Assembly: GCF_000499845.2 (NCBI RefSeq) | Contig: NC_023749.2 | Location: forward strand, 19,821,818-19,885,817 | Length of the DNA stretch: 64,000 nt | From: Phaseolus vulgaris | Taxonomy: Eukaryota; Streptophyta; Magnoliopsida; Fabales; Fabaceae | Reading direction: 5' to 3' | Part shown: positions 1 through 12,183 of the stretch, piece after piece | Layout of the letters: every line of letters begins with the position of its first letter | Position numbering within the stretch: the stretch's first letter is position 1 | Program-made: the position numbers and the translations under genes | The notes under the pieces: model-generated | Database searches by the model: none | The model's input: only the letters and a program-made list of their open reading frames with translations | Told to the model about the DNA's origin: nothing

Positions 1-387
1 CTATTATGCTAAAGGTATCTTATTATAGCCTAATATGCTATTTGGAACCCCAAAGTGAGCCCAAATTATTTATAACATATGTTAATTATTAAAAGGACCA
101 GCAGGAAGAATATTAAATGCTCTGGTCTTTGTCCATTTCTTTCTCTGGTGAGGTCTTCGCTTGCATGTTGAGATGACTTCTCATAGTGTGAATGGTCATT
201 TTCATCCTTGGTCATCTTCTTGTTGGCTTGGCTTGCATTAGTGCTTAACTTGATTTTTGTTTGTAGGCATTGTTGAACAAGATGCTTTGATGTCTCCAAA
301 TCCAAGTGGAAAGCTTGAAGACTTTGTTGTTGTTGTTGTTGTTGTGTGTGTGTCTAGTTGTTTGAAACTTGTTAATTCACTCCTTAT
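1..387. other. AT-rich flank, unassigned repeat remnant
   Basis: No gene is supported here. On the reverse strand around 66-131 a short reading stretch resembles, by eye, the forward stretch at about 51700-51760, so both may be pieces of one repeat family. A (GTT)n then (GT)n microsatellite lies at 322-353, just before the presumed copia LTR start. Confidence 0.35.
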
Positions 388-1383
388 GTTGATCCAAGCT
401 CAATTGAATCTTTAACATTTTGAAAAAATGGTTTTCTAAAAGGAAGTGAAATTTCAACAGGTTGAAATTTCGAATCAACAGGTTGTTTGACACTTAGTGG
501 ATTTTAAAATGATTTGGAAAAGCCTTGTCTTTGCCTTTGCTGTCAAACAAATTTCAACAGGTTGAAATTTCAAAACAACAGGTTATTTGACACTTAGTGG
601 ATTTTAATGCTGTCAAACAAAATCAATCGTTATTTCGATAAATCAACCGATTCTTTTTCTGAAAACCATAACATAATTTTGTTAAGTAGTTTTTCTGTTT
701 TAAATGATTCGAACAACTTTTGGGCTTTTGTTGTAACTGTTTTAACCATTTGATTGAAAGATAAAAAGGTGGTTTTTACGCTCCTATGCATTAACTAAGT
801 AAAATAGATCAATCAAAAACAGTTTTCAAAAAGCTTTTGGATCATCTCAAGTGTGAAATGGGATTGGGTCTTGTATTCTTATCTTTGATCTTGTTATTTA
901 CCAAGGTGTATTATATTTCCTTCCTCCTTGATAATTGTATTTTTGTACTGGTGTTGCCAAGAAGTGTTGTGTGTTCCTGAGGGAATCAAGATCAACATTC
1001 TTGGTGTGGTTTTGCCAAGGAGTGGTGTGTGTTCTTGAGGGGTTCAAGTTAATCACTTTTGGTGTGTGGTTTTTTAGGACTAGATGTAGCTCAGGTGTTG
1101 AGTGAACCAGTATAAACATTATGTGTGAATCTCTCTATCCTTACACTCTTTAAATTGCTTTAAATCTGTTTTTATAAACTGATGACAAAAACAACCGACT
1201 GTTTCGTAAAAACAACTGGTTGATTTTCTTCATCAAGCTTAAAAAGAGTTTTATATTTGGGTGGACATATTTTTCATTGATTAATTCTTCATAGCCTTTC
1301 AATCTACCTTCAGTACTTGCGAAAAGCTTTCAAAAACAATTCACCCCCTCCCCCGTTCTTGTTTCAGCCCTATAATTCTAACA
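388..1383 (+). repeat. 5' LTR of decayed Ty1/copia element
   Basis: The right end is firm: it ends CTAACA directly before a copia-type primer-binding site (ATTGGTATCAAAGC). The start is inferred from a TGTTGAT-type terminus resembling the solo LTR of the same superfamily at 1699-9963. The stretch before the right end, with the phrase about tagctcaggttgagtgaaccag, matches the solo LTR (reverse) and the remnant before 12183. It contains two palindromic direct repeats about 100 bp apart (about 448-505 and 549-605). Confidence 0.6.
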
Positions 1384-1400
1384 ATTGGTATCAAAGCAAG
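1384..1400 (+). promoter_or_regulatory. Copia primer-binding site
   Basis: TTGGTATCAAAGCAAG-type sequence immediately after the LTR end. It resembles the initiator-methionine tRNA-complementary site (TGGTATCAGAGC) used by plant Ty1/copia elements, with one change from the usual form. Confidence 0.8.
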
Positions 1401-1443
1401 GTTCTTGAAATTTATTCAAGTTTCGATCCTAAACCTTTTTTAA

Positions 1444-1698
1444 GTGGCTGAAAAATTTCCCTTTGGGGAGGGTGCTTCAATAAACAGGCCACCTCTGTTT
1501 TGTGGACTGAATTATCAATTATGGAATGTTAGAATGAAAATCTTTGTTGAATCAATTAATAGAGGAATCTGAGATGGTATTGTAAATGGCCCTTTTGCTC
1601 CTAAAATTGAAAACGATGATGTTTTCATTGAGAAACCTTGGTCCCAATGGACTGAGAGTGAAACTAAAAAGGCTTAATATGATTGCATTGCTAAAAAT
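1444..1698 (+). pseudogene. Copia gag, N-terminal part (interrupted)
   Basis: Translation of the forward strand gives the start of a plant copia Gag: the FCGLNYQLWNVRMK region is the typical motif that opens the Gag domain of this superfamily. The expected start ATG reads GTG. Two in-frame stops occur, TGA at 1569-1571 (family residue probably Trp) and TAA at 1675-1677 (probably Gln), both explicable by C-to-T or G-to-A transitions. The frame breaks off at AKN where a solo LTR is inserted and resumes exactly at 9969 with IISSLM, which is how the family normally continues. No function is left. Gag would form the virus-like particle in the cytoplasm. Confidence 0.8.
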
Positions 1699-2577
1699 TG
1701 TTAACAGTATGGCTTTAAACTAGAGGGGGATGAATGGTTTAAAGAGTGTTTTCGCAAACTTTTAAGTCTAGAATAAAATTACTTTGAGAAATACTTGATT
1801 AAGAAATCAGTTTGCCAAAACACAAAGCAAATAGCACAGCACCAGAAAATAATTGGTTGTTTATACCAGTTCACAAATATAAACTGAAATTAAAGAGTTT
1901 AAAGGATAGAGAGATTGAACACACAGGTTTATACTGGTTCACTCTTAACCAAGAGCTACATCCAGTCTTCCTAGAAACCACTGGGGAATCCACTAAGCAA
2001 TCAACCCTAGATTACTTACAACACCACCAAAGAAGTGACCTTGATTCCCTCAAGACACACACTTCCTTTGGCTTCAACACAACACCACTAAGAATGTTGA
2101 TCTTGACGACCTCAAGAACACACAGCACTTCTCAGCTATACACACAGAGTTTCTTTCAAAGTACAGAAGATTACTCTTGTTACAGAACATATCTGAAATC
2201 AATACAATATGAAAATCCTATATCACACTCTCTTTGATCCATCAATCTCAAGCAATCTCTAACTCTTTCAAAAGCAAAATCAGTGAAAAATCAAATATGT
2301 TTTTCTATGATTAAAGCAAAGTAGTTTGTTACACAATCTTAACAAACTATTTATTGCAATTAAAGATTGGTCAAAGCATTTAAAACTAGAGCGTATTCAG
2401 TTATAAAATCATTTAATGCTCAGTCAAAGCACAAAACAGTTTTCTGTTATGGTCCCAAAATAAATAATCAGTTGTTTTCACGAATCAATTGGTTGTTTTG
2501 GTTTGACAGCAAGTCCACCATCAAAAACAGTTTTCAACCTTTCTAAAACACCTAGGTATAAAACAATCGGTTGTTTC

Positions 2578-3113
2578 TGATCCTGCCTGTTGACCGGAAC
2601 GCTGGAGAATGCCTCGTCAAAGGATCGACGTGCGCACCGCTTCTCACCTCCGTTCCTTCCCGGGATCTACTTCAAGAACCTGCAAAGAAACAAGACGGCG
2701 CCGCTGCGGCCGATCGCACTCCGACGCTCAAGTCAGTGACGGTATCACCAAATACTAAGAACAAGAACCGTGCAAATCCTCTCTCACAATCAGCTCCATC
2801 ACTCGCAAGCGTAAAGTGTATGAACTGAACGTGTGTACCTCAGAAAGTTCGTTAAGAGCTCTTTATATACCTGGTGGTTTTCTCTCTCCTGGCAGTTACA
2901 GACTAGGACACGTGGCTCGTATCCAACTGTACACGTGCCATCATCTGGAGGCTCCCTGACTTGGCGCTGCTTTACTCTCATTTTGGCTAAGTTACTTATG
3001 CATGGTACTGCCCAGTGCATAGCTAACTTAGGAATGCGATCTCTACTGGAACTGGCGAGTTAGGGGTTTTCATACACCTTCCCTGTGGTCTCGCCGGCCG
3101 CCTTCATAACCTG
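2578..3113 (-). repeat. Truncated 3' LTR of A2
   Basis: Nearly identical to 8950-9490 on the same strand, with only scattered substitutions and single-base indels, so the insertion is recent. The homology stops at CATAACCTG and the next bases match the stretch after the integrase in A3 (about 45265). A short TG overlap at the junction fits end-joining. Confidence 0.85.
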
Positions 3114-3137
3114 TGTTTGTCTTTACTTACAAAGCTC

Positions 3138-6100
3138 TTAACTATAGTACAACTTCAGGTGTGTGGCGTTCCAGGTGCGAGGGATCGCCCCTCCTTCCAG
3201 CGTCTCTAAGCGGTAGGCCCCGTTCCCGAGCGCCTCGGTTATTCTGAACGGTCCAGTCCACTTGGGTGACAATTTATTCTCCATCTCGTACTGGTGGGCC
3301 TTCCTCATCACCAAGTCGCCCTCTCTAAACTGCCGTGGCATCACCTTCGAGTTGTATCTTTGTTCAACCCTTCTCTTCACGGCCTCAGCCTTCAACCTCG
3401 CCTCTTCCCTGACCTCATCCAGCAGATCCAGGTTCAGCCTTCTCTCTTCATTCGAATCTTCCTCTACGAAGTTCAGGAATCTCGGCGAGCTCTCCTGGAT
3501 CTCCACTGGAATCATGGCATCACACCCATAGACCAAGCTGAACGGAGTCTCGTGGGTTCCTGACTGCTCGTGGTGTGGTACGCCCAGACTATACGGGGCA
3601 CCTCCTCAGCCCAACTTCCCTTGGCTTTCTCAAGCCTTCTCTTCCAAACCTCTCAACAACACCCGATTAGCTGATTCCACCTGGCAATTCGTTTGAGGGT
3701 GCTCGACGGATGCAAACACTTGTTGAATTCCCACCCCTTCGCAAAGCTTCTTCAACAGGTGGCTTGCAAACTGCGTCCCATTATCTGACACCAGGCGTTA
3801 GGCACTCCAAACCGGCACACGATGTTCTTCCATACAAAACCTTCGATCTTGTGGCGGTGATCTGGGCCACTGGTTCTGCTTCAATCCACTTGGTGAAAAT
3901 ACTCAATCGCCACCACCAAGTACTTCATTTGCCTGATCGCCATCGGGAAAGGTCCCAGGATGTCGATTCCCCAAGTATGAAATGGCCAAGGGCTATAGAT
4001 CGACTTCAACTCCTCGGGAAGGTGCCTTATGCAATCGGCGTGCTGCTGGCATTGTTTACAGCATTGAGGCTATTTCTGCAATCTTCTCTCATGGATGGCC
4101 AGTAGTAGCCTGCACGGAGAGTCCTGCGGCCAGAGCTCGACCCCCGACGTGGCTCCCGCATATCCTTCGTGAGCTCTGCCATAATTCTCGTGCACTTCTC
4201 GCCGTGTATACATTCCAGGAGTGGGTGAGTGAACCCAAACCTGTACAGATCGCCATCAATAATGTGTACTTGCTGGAATTTTTCTTTACCTTCCTAGCTT
4301 CCGTCGGATCCAACGGGAGGAGACCATCTGCCAGGCACCGTTGTATTGCGTTATCCAAGTGTCTGGCTCTGGGCGGCGCAGACCTGCATCACGTCCACCT
4401 TCTCTCCTCGACATGCTCTAACTCTCGGCGATCTCAGGTTTCTTGCGTCAAAGACTATGGCTTCTCGCTGCTCTCTCCGTCGACCTGCTTATCTGAAGGA
4501 CCAGGTGATCTGCTAAAATGCCCTTGGCGTCTTCAGAGTTTCTTGAATCACCGTCCTCTGCCTACCCCCCTTGCCTGAGCTGGCGAGCTTAGCAAGCAAG
4601 TCAGCTCGGGCATTCTGCTCCCTGGGCACATGTACTACTTCAAAGGAGGCAAAGGAACTCTTCAATTCCTGCACATACGCCAAGTAAGCCGCCATTTGTG
4701 GATCTTTAGCCTGGAACTCGCCTGTTACTTGCCCCTGTGACTAGCAGCGAGTCACTCTTAGCCATCAGCACCCTAGCTCCCATCTCCTGGCCAGCAAAAT
4801 CCGGCGATCAGCGCCTCATACTCTGCTTGATTGTTGCTGGCTTTAAAGGCAAACCTCAAAGATTGTTCAATCAGCACGCGTTGGGCCCTTCCAATATGAC
4901 TCCAGCACCGCTCCCTGCTGGTTCGACGATCCATCCACCGAGAGTACCCAACGAAATCGTCTCCTTCAACCCGCGTCGCCTCTGATGAGAGTTCAACCAC
5001 AAAATCTGCAAAGATTTGCCCCTTGATCGGGCCTCGAGGCTCATATTTAATATCAAACTCTGACAACTCCACTGCCCACTTCACCATCCTCCCGCAACGT
5101 CGGGTTTCTTCAAGACCTTCTGGATGGGCAGGTCATCATCACCAGTATTGTGAAACTGTGGAAGTAGTGGCGCAACCTCCTCGCCGAAAACACCACAGCA
5201 GCGCAGCCTTCTCCAGGGCCTGATATCTCGTTTCTGGGCCCTGCAACACTTTGCTCACAAAATAAATAGGCTTCTGAGCCTGTTCTTGATCCTGGGCGAG
5301 CACCGCACTCACCGCCCTCTCAGTCACAGCGAAATACAACCTGAGAGGGATTCCCGCCAGCGGTTTGCACAGAACCGCGGGGCTCGCCAGATACTCTTTT
5401 AGTTGACGAAAGCCTCCTCGCACTCTTTGTCCAAACGAACTTGTTATTGCGCCGCAGACATTGAAAATAGGGATGCCCCTTTTCTCCGCTAGCTGACACG
5501 AAGCGAGATAGGGCTGCCATCCGACCTGTTAGCTGCTGGACTTCTTTCACCGTAGCCGGGCTTCTCATCGCCAAGATGGCGGCACACTTGTCTGGGTTAG
5601 CTTCTATTCCCCCTTTCAGTCAAGAGAAAACCCAAAAACTTTCCAGCCTCCACGCCGAAAATGCATTTCTCCGGGTTGAGCTTTAACTTGAACTTGGCGA
5701 TCGTCGTGAACAATTCTTCCAAGTCTGCAACGTGCTTGCTTTTCTCCTGCGAGGTCACGACCATGTCATCGACGTAGGCTTGCACGTTCCTTCCCAGCAT
5801 TGGTGCAAGTACTCGATCCATCAACCTCTGGTACGTGGCCCCCGCGTTCTTCAGCCCAAACGGCATCACCTTATAGCAGTAGCACGACCTCTCCGTCATG
5901 AAGGCTGTTTTTCTTCATCCATGGGATGCATCTTGATCTGATTATAGCCCGAGAAGGCATCCAGGAAACTCAGCAGCTTGCACCCTGCAGCACTATCAAC
6001 CAGGGCATCAATGCTTGGTAAAGGATACGAATCCTTTGGGCAAGCTTTGTTCAGATCGGTGAAATCGACGCACATGGCGCCATTTCCCGTTACTCTTCTT

Positions 6101-8548
6101 CACCAGTACGACATTTGCCAACCATTCAGGGTACTGGACTTCCCTGATGTGGCCTGCAGCGAGGAGTTTCTGTGTTTCGTCCCTGATCGCCTGCCTCCTC
6201 TCCTCATTGAATTTCTTCTCCTTTGTCGCACCGGTCTCACCATGTTGTCCATCGCCAGATGATGGCACAAGAAGTCGGGATCGATCCCGGGCATGTCCGA
6301 AGCGGACCAAGCAAACGCGTCCAGATGCTGCTCAATCACCTTGGCGATCTGGTCCTGGAGATCGACCTCCAGAGATCTTCCGAGCTTGAAGATTTTCCCT
6401 CCGATCTCCTTCTCGAGCCACTGCTCAACAGGTTTGGGCCTGGATTCTCTGGCGATCACCGCCCTGGCGATTCCCTGTTCCCTTGCTTCCTCGGGGCGAT
6501 TCCGCGCCTCTTCCTCCTCCAGGCCAGCATTCCTCTCCCCAGCTCAGCGTCTACCATCTCTACATCCCTTCCGGCGCCTCCTCTGTTACCGGCGGTCCTG
6601 GGCTTCACACCGGAGGTGGGGTGGTTGTACATAACTCACTGATCTTTTGTTTTTCAGGCTATTCTCATAGCACCTTTTCGCTTCTTTCTTATCAGACTTG
6701 ATGTGATCACCACCCCTTCCATGGACGGCAACTTCACCTTCATGTGCCGAGTCGACGGAATGGCGCCTATCCTGTTAAGAGTGGGCCTTCCCAACAGGAT
6801 GTTATATGCTGAAGGGGCGTTTACGATGAGGTACTTGATTTCTCCGTCCTCGACCCAGCCTCGTCTGTAAACGTGGTTCTCAGCTCAATGTACCCCCTGA
6901 CCTCCACCTGGTCGCCAGCGAACCCATATAAGCACCCTCCATAGGGCCTTAGCTGGTCAGGGGCAATTCTAGCTGCGTGAAAGTCGGCCAGAACATCACG
7001 TCCGCCGAGCTTCCTTGGTCCACCAGAACTCTGTGGACCTTCCTCCCTGCTGTGACCAACGAAATGACTATAGGATCGTTGTCATGAGGCACAACGTCCC
7101 GAAGATCCTGCTTGGTGAACGTAATGTCCACTTCCGGCGAGTGATCTTCAAACATGTCCACTGTCATCACCGATCGCGCATACTTTTTCCTCTGTGATGC
7201 GGTGCATCCACCACCTGAGAAACCCCCTGCAATGGTGTGGATCTCCCCGTGGATGGCATCTCGTGTTGCTGGGCTTCTCCACCTATTGGCTGGGAACTCG
7301 ACGCTCCCCCCGTCCTTCTATCCAGCAGATAGTCATTTAGGAACCCGCTCTTAACCAGATAGTCGAGCTGATACCCCAAAGACAAACACGAGTCCAAGGT
7401 GTGGCCAAAACATTGGTGGAACTCGCACCAGGCGTCTGGCTTTGACCCCAGCACCTTGTCGCCTACCTTCTCAGGCGCCTTCAACCTAGCAGATATATTA
7501 GGGATAGCGATCAGGTCCGCTAGTCCCATGACAAATTTGTGCTTAGGCGGGCGATTGTACTCCCGGCGTGCTGGTTGTTGGCGCGCTTGGCTCTTCCCTT
7601 GTTTCTCCTGTCGTAAGGATGGCGAGTCCTCTGGTCTTTTCTGGCCGCGCCGCCGTTTCCAGCACCCTCTGCGGCTGGATCCTGGTCTGGGCGCGTGGCC
7701 TGGCGGGAGCCCACGCTGCCTCTCTTCTCGGCGACTTCACTCTCGTCGGCGATGTGAGCCACCGCTAGTCGCCTGACTTCAGCAAACGTCGCTGGATGAG
7801 CCCTGATCAAGGCCTCGCAGAATGGCCCTGGCTGCATGCCCTTCTTGAAGGCATAGACCAGCATTTCTTCATCCTTGGCCGGCGATCTGACCATCTGCGC
7901 TCCGAAGCGATTGAGGTAGTCTCTGAGGGACTCCCCATGGTACTGCCTTATATCAAACAGATCATAGGACACCCTGGGCGGTGCCTTATTCACAATGTAC
8001 TGCTCGACAAAGATTTTCGAGAACTGTTGAAAATTGGTTATGTGGCCGTTAGGCAGGCTCACAAACCACTCCATCGCCGTTCCCTGGAGCGTACTCACGA
8101 ACATCTTGCAGTAGACAGCGTCTGACCCTCCTGACAGCATCATCTGCGTATGGAACGTGGTCAGATGAGCCTCTGGATCCTCCACGCCGGTAAAGACAGC
8201 CTTCACCGGAACCACGCTCGTGGGAATAGGCGTGTCGGTAATCGCCTGAACGAAAGGCATTGGGAAAACACGAGGTGGCGTAGACGGCGCCGCCTCTTCA
8301 ACAGAAGAACGTCCTTGTTGCTCCTGAAGAGCTCGACGCAGCTCCTCAGTCACCTTGCTGAGCTCCTCGTTTCTGGCGCGACAGGCGACCAGGTCCTCAT
8401 GTATCCTTGCCTGCTCTACGCGCGAGGCTTCCACAGTTGCCTGCAACGAGCGCATCATCTCTGCCATCTGCGCCATGGTCATGGCGGCGTCGCCTTCAGC
8501 AGCGACAGGCGCCACGGGACTGGAGCGATTGCTTCTCATTTTTCTCAT
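3138..8548 (-). pseudogene. A2 gag-protease-RT-RNaseH-integrase polyprotein, frameshifted
   Basis: Reading leftward from the Met at 8548, the order is Gag (8548 to about 7300), zinc knuckle with Cys-x2-His-x4-His-x4-Cys near 7400-7440, protease with a DQGSSADV active-site loop near 7010-7030, RT with the YVDD box near 5770, a Ty3-type RNase H, a second archaeal-type RNase H (about 4500-5000), and integrase ending about 3138. Reading-frame breaks occur near 7700, 7520, 6910, 6080, 5900, 5600, 5430, 5150, 4950, 4700, 4250 and in integrase; many are single-base changes relative to A3. The dual RNase H is the hallmark of the Tat lineage. Although the LTRs are almost identical, the coding region is dead. 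Unlike A3 it retains the spacer between protease and RT (about 6186-6472). Confidence 0.85.
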
Positions 8549-8929
8549 TAACTTCAGCGAACCGCAGGAATACAGCAAACAACACTTCAACCACGATCGA
8601 ATCAGCGATCAATCGGAGAAGACTCAAGAACTGCGCAAGAACTTCAAGAACACCGCAAACCTTCGAAGAAAACCACAACTTCACCAAAAAACCACCGTTT
8701 CCCCGCGGACAGCCAAACAACGAAAGAACTCGAACTTCCACCAAACAGATTGCGCGCAAGCAACAAAAGACCTCACTCCACCGATCGAAAACCAAACAAA
8801 CGGTACAAAACGCAAACTCACCGAACGAAATTCAAAGAAACTGCGAACGACGGTTGCACCAGCGCACAAACACGCAGAAAACTTCGTAAACCTCCAAGAA
8901 CCCACGCTGTGGATGGAGCAAGTTTTACA

Positions 8930-8949
8930 CGGCCCACGGTGGCGCCTGA
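8930..8949 (-). promoter_or_regulatory. A2 primer-binding site (damaged)
   Basis: Reverse complement reads AGGCGCCACCGTGGGCC just inside the 5' LTR. It is the Tat-type site seen at 13052, 18875, 50642-50659, 52810 and 55968, but it lacks one C and one G compared with them. Confidence 0.75.
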
Positions 8950-9743
8950 TGATCCTGCCTGTTGACCGGAACGCTGGAGAATGCCTCGTCAAAGGATCGA
9001 CGTGCGCACCGCTTCTCACCTCCGTTCCTTCCCGGGATCTACTTCAAGAACCTGCAAGAACAAGACGGCGCCGCTGCGGCGATCGCACTCCGACGCTCAA
9101 GTCAGTGACGGTAACACCAAATACTAAGAACAAGAACCGTGCAAATCCTCTCTCACAATCAGCTCTATCACTCGCAAGCGTAAAGTGTATGAACTGAACG
9201 TGCGTACCTCAGAAAGTTCGTTTAGAGCTCTTATATACCTGGTGGCTTTCTCTCTCCTGGCAGTTACAGACTAGGACACGTGGCTCGTATCCAACTGTAC
9301 ACGTGCCATCATCTGGAGGCTCCCTGACTTGGCGTTGCTTCTACTCTCATTTTGGCTAAGTTACTTATGCATGGTACTGCCCAGTGCATAGCTAACTTAG
9401 GAATGCGATCTCTATTGGAACTGGCGAGTTAGGGGTTTTCATACACCTTCCCTGTGGTCTCGCCGGCCGCCTTCATAACCTGCTGCTTCTCCTTCATCTT
9501 CGGCGATGTGCTTGCTCTGGCGATCTCCAATGCCTAGGTCGCCTGAATCTACATCTGGCGACTTGATCTTTAACCTGGCGATCGCCTATTCTGGTAAGCT
9601 GGAAATCGGAACACGCCAACTTAACAACTGGCGACTACACGTGCCTCCCGACTTCCTTCCTATCTGCCAACCTGGCTCCTTGTCAACACGCCTGCACTGT
9701 AGCAGGATGCCACGTCATCACACCCGACCACCAGGGCGGTACA
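8950..9743 (-). repeat. Complete 5' LTR of A2
   Basis: 794 bp, TGATCC...GGTACA as read on the forward strand. It carries a TATATA promoter box near 9232, two CACGTG/ACGTG motifs upstream of it (about 9278 and 9300) and a cluster of GGCGA/TCGCC motifs at 9500-9640 in the U3 end. Closely related LTRs occur at 12184, 38089, 39959, 50663 and 62759. Confidence 0.9.
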
Positions 9744-9968
9744 GTTTCGACAAAACAACAGGTTATTTTTCACTTAGTTTGAAAAAAACATTTCAATTAA
9801 AAGGTTTGAGAATGCTTATGCTTTGGATTCAATCAAGAGTGGATTTACACATAAATTCTACCCCAGATCCTATCTAAAGACAGCAACAGCAAGCACATCC
9901 TGCCTTTCATCAACCTTCAAAGGGTTTGGATTTCTTCAAAGCTTGAACACACTTGATTCAACAAAAAT

Positions 9969-10860
9969 ATCATCTCTTATGCCTTAAATTCCAATGACTT
10001 TTTCAGGGTCTCAAAATGTGCTTCTGTAAAGAAATGTGGGACATCCTTAAAGTTATCCATGAAGACACAATTGATGTGAAGAACAGCAAGGACAAAAACC
10101 AACCATCAAAAAGGTACAATACCAAGAATGTTAATGAATTTAATTCTACAAACTACACTTGTTTTGGATGTGGTAAACAGGGACACATCAAGGCTGAATG
10201 TCTAAGCAATGTGAGCAAATAGAAAGGGGGTTACAAGAAGTATAAAAAGAAAGGAAAATCAAGAAGAGCATACAATGATTATTCATCTTCAAGTTCTTCA
10301 TCAAAGGATGATGAGGAAGCCAATCTTTGTTTCATGGCAAAGGAAGAATCCAAATCAAGCAGTGTAAGTTCAAGCTCTCCCATTAATGTTGAAAATTACA
10401 ATCAACTTCTTGAGGCCTTCAAAGAGACTCATGAAGAAGCTAATAGGTTGGCCCTTATGAACAACCAGTTGAAAAGTTGAAACAACTGTTGGAAAATCAA
10501 GTCAAGACTTTGGAAAGAAGAGTTGAACCATTCAAAAACTGATTTTGAAACTTTGGAAAATGATTTACAAGAACTCTTTTTGCAAGTGTGATTCTAGCGT
10601 TTTGTAAAAATTGTGAATCACTTGAAAAGAAAGTCCACTACCATTTAAAACTGTGGACAAGTTTTCCAAAAGCCAATCCAATCTTGAATCTGTTCTTGTT
10701 TATCAAAAATGTGTTTTTGGCAAGGCTGGGTTGGGATTTATCCAAACAGGAAGAATAGATCTGTTTCAAAACCCTTTTCAAGTTTCTTTTGAAAAACAAC
10801 CTGTTGTTTTGTCGAAACAACTGGTTAAAATTTGGTTTTACTACATGAAAAAAGGGTCAT
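9969..10860 (+). pseudogene. Copia gag, C-terminal part with zinc knuckle
   Basis: Continuation of the gag at 1444-1698 after removal of the inserted solo LTR. EMWDIL at about 10030 is the usual mid-Gag motif. A canonical C-x2-C-x4-H-x4-C zinc knuckle (CFGCGKQGHIKAEC) lies at about 10155-10200 and would bind element RNA. Downstream, about 10650-10740 encodes a stretch with KAGLGF that matches the end of Gag in this copia group, followed by a possible second Cys/His motif near 10835-10862. Several frame changes and stops (for example after 10222) break it. Confidence 0.75.
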
Positions 10861-11429
10861 ACTGTTAGATTATTCAAAGTGAGGAGGTTTTTTTGTTCCT
10901 AAATGTATTTTGAAATGGGTTCCTAAGGTTTCTAAGGTTCCTAGGGTTTCTAAGGATCCTAAGGCTCCTACTAACATCATTAGACTCAAATTCATAAGGC
11001 GACCAAATCTTGTTTCTTAATCTTTTCTTGTAGGTATCCTTGGCAGCCAAGAATCACTTTTTGGCTTGAAGAATGACTGCTAAAAGGAAGAACATCAAGA
11101 GCAATGTTAATCTTTGTACCTACACTTTTGAATTGTATATGTCTTGCAAGGTTCTTTGAATGTCAATAAACATCCTTGGCACATGCATAGTGGTTGGTCA
11201 AAAGAGAAACTTCAAGAATAAAGAGAGTATGTGTGTTTTCATTTCTCATTTTACGTAAGTGTGCCTTGTGACCATATCAACATCTCAAAGTCTTCTTTTT
11301 GGGTGAATCTATTGGGGTTCTCTGTGCAAAGGTTGTGTAGAACATGGGAGTTTTGATGTTTCAAATCCATGATGAAGTTTGAAGTTGTGCTGCTTTTGGT
11401 TTGGGTTTGGTTTAGGGTGTTTAGAATCT
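10861..11429 (+). other. Decayed copia internal region
   Basis: A lysine/proline-rich stretch (repeated VPKVSK-like reading at about 10900-10965) resembles the junction between Gag and protease in copia elements. No protease, integrase or RT motif follows, so most of pol has been lost between here and the LTR-like sequence to the right. Confidence 0.45.
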
Positions 11430-12183
11430 TTGTAAGATCTTTCCAAGTCCCTTGCACAAGCTTGATCAATCTATTTTAAAGAGAAAAGTGTTTTCTAAGC
11501 AAAGAGAAAAACAACTTGTTGAAATCTTGAAATAATTGGTTGTTTGTCACTTGGCTTGTTCGAAGGTTTTAAAATTGTTTTTGACTTGGTTAAGTAACTG
11601 CCTAACCAATTCAACCAATTAAAATGACTTTTCAACTGGTTGATTGTTACATTTCATAACAGCTTTTTGAAAACCTGTTAATCTGTTTTGGATGTGAATC
11701 AAAACTATTTTGGCTTGTAAATGCTGCCTAGAATGGCTAGTTTTGTATGCTATAAATATAGCCTTTCTTTCAAAACAAAATAAAGAAGTTTTATATCAAA
11801 CACGATGAAATTGAGATTGATTTTGAAAGAAGTTTTTCAAGATTGCTGAATAGCTTTACACTGGTTCAAGGTCTGGTCATATGAGCTTTCTACTCAGGTC
11901 AATCTGTCCCGTCATGATTCTTGTAATTGTACATTCATAAACTTGTAAGTGTTTGTGAATCCTGTAAAGTCAGAGGTTGTTCTAGCTAGAGGTGTGTGTT
12001 TGCAAAGAGGGTGAGTGTTTCTTGTGGTTTCAAGATCACCTCTTTGTGGTTGTGTAAGTTGTAATCTGTGAGTGATTACTAGTGGAACCCATTGGTTGTT
12101 TTGGAAACTATATGTAGCTCAAGGTTGAGTGAACCAATATAAAATTGGTTGAGTAAATCTCTCTCTCTCTCACTCCTTATAAC
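11430..12183 (+). repeat. Copia LTR remnant (3' side)
   Basis: The stretch 11960-12170 resembles 950-1150 of the left LTR (tagctcaaggttgagtgaac and neighbouring text), and 11750-11765 holds a TATAAATA box. The left edge is a guess. The remnant stops where element A1 begins. A short (CT)n run lies at about 12150-12170. Confidence 0.55.

Larger units (their letters stand above)
2578..9743 (-). mobile_element. Tat-type Ty3/gypsy element A2, internally deleted
   Basis: Reverse-oriented element with TGATCC...GGTACA termini and the target duplication GTTTC at 2573-2577 and 9744-9748. The 5' LTR (right) is complete at 794 bp. The 3' LTR (left) keeps only about 536 bp. One deletion joins LTR sequence at about 3113 to sequence just downstream of the integrase stop, removing the rest of the LTR, the purine tract and the whole antisense-gene region that sibling A3 still has. 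Confidence 0.9.
1699..9963 (-). mobile_element. Solo copia LTR, reverse, itself split by A2
   Basis: Begins TGTTAAC and ends TTCAACA (forward strand), flanked by the 5-bp direct repeat AAAAT at 1694-1698 and 9964-9968. Without the nested A2 element and one copy of its target duplication it is about 1.1 kb and has no internal domain, so it is a solo LTR left by LTR-LTR recombination. Its first 100 bp are the reverse complement of the 3' end of the LTR ending at 1383. Removing it rejoins the copia gag frame across the site, which confirms the boundaries. Confidence 0.85.

Noticed and set aside
1812..2237. Forward frame of 141 codons
   Set aside because: Lies inside the reverse copia LTR; resembles no protein and is rich in chance Ser/Thr/His codons.
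3982..4578. Forward frames opposite A2 pol (and the equivalent 46005-46742)
   Set aside because: They mirror the reverse-strand integrase/RNase H region in both A copies; shadow of a real gene on the other strand.
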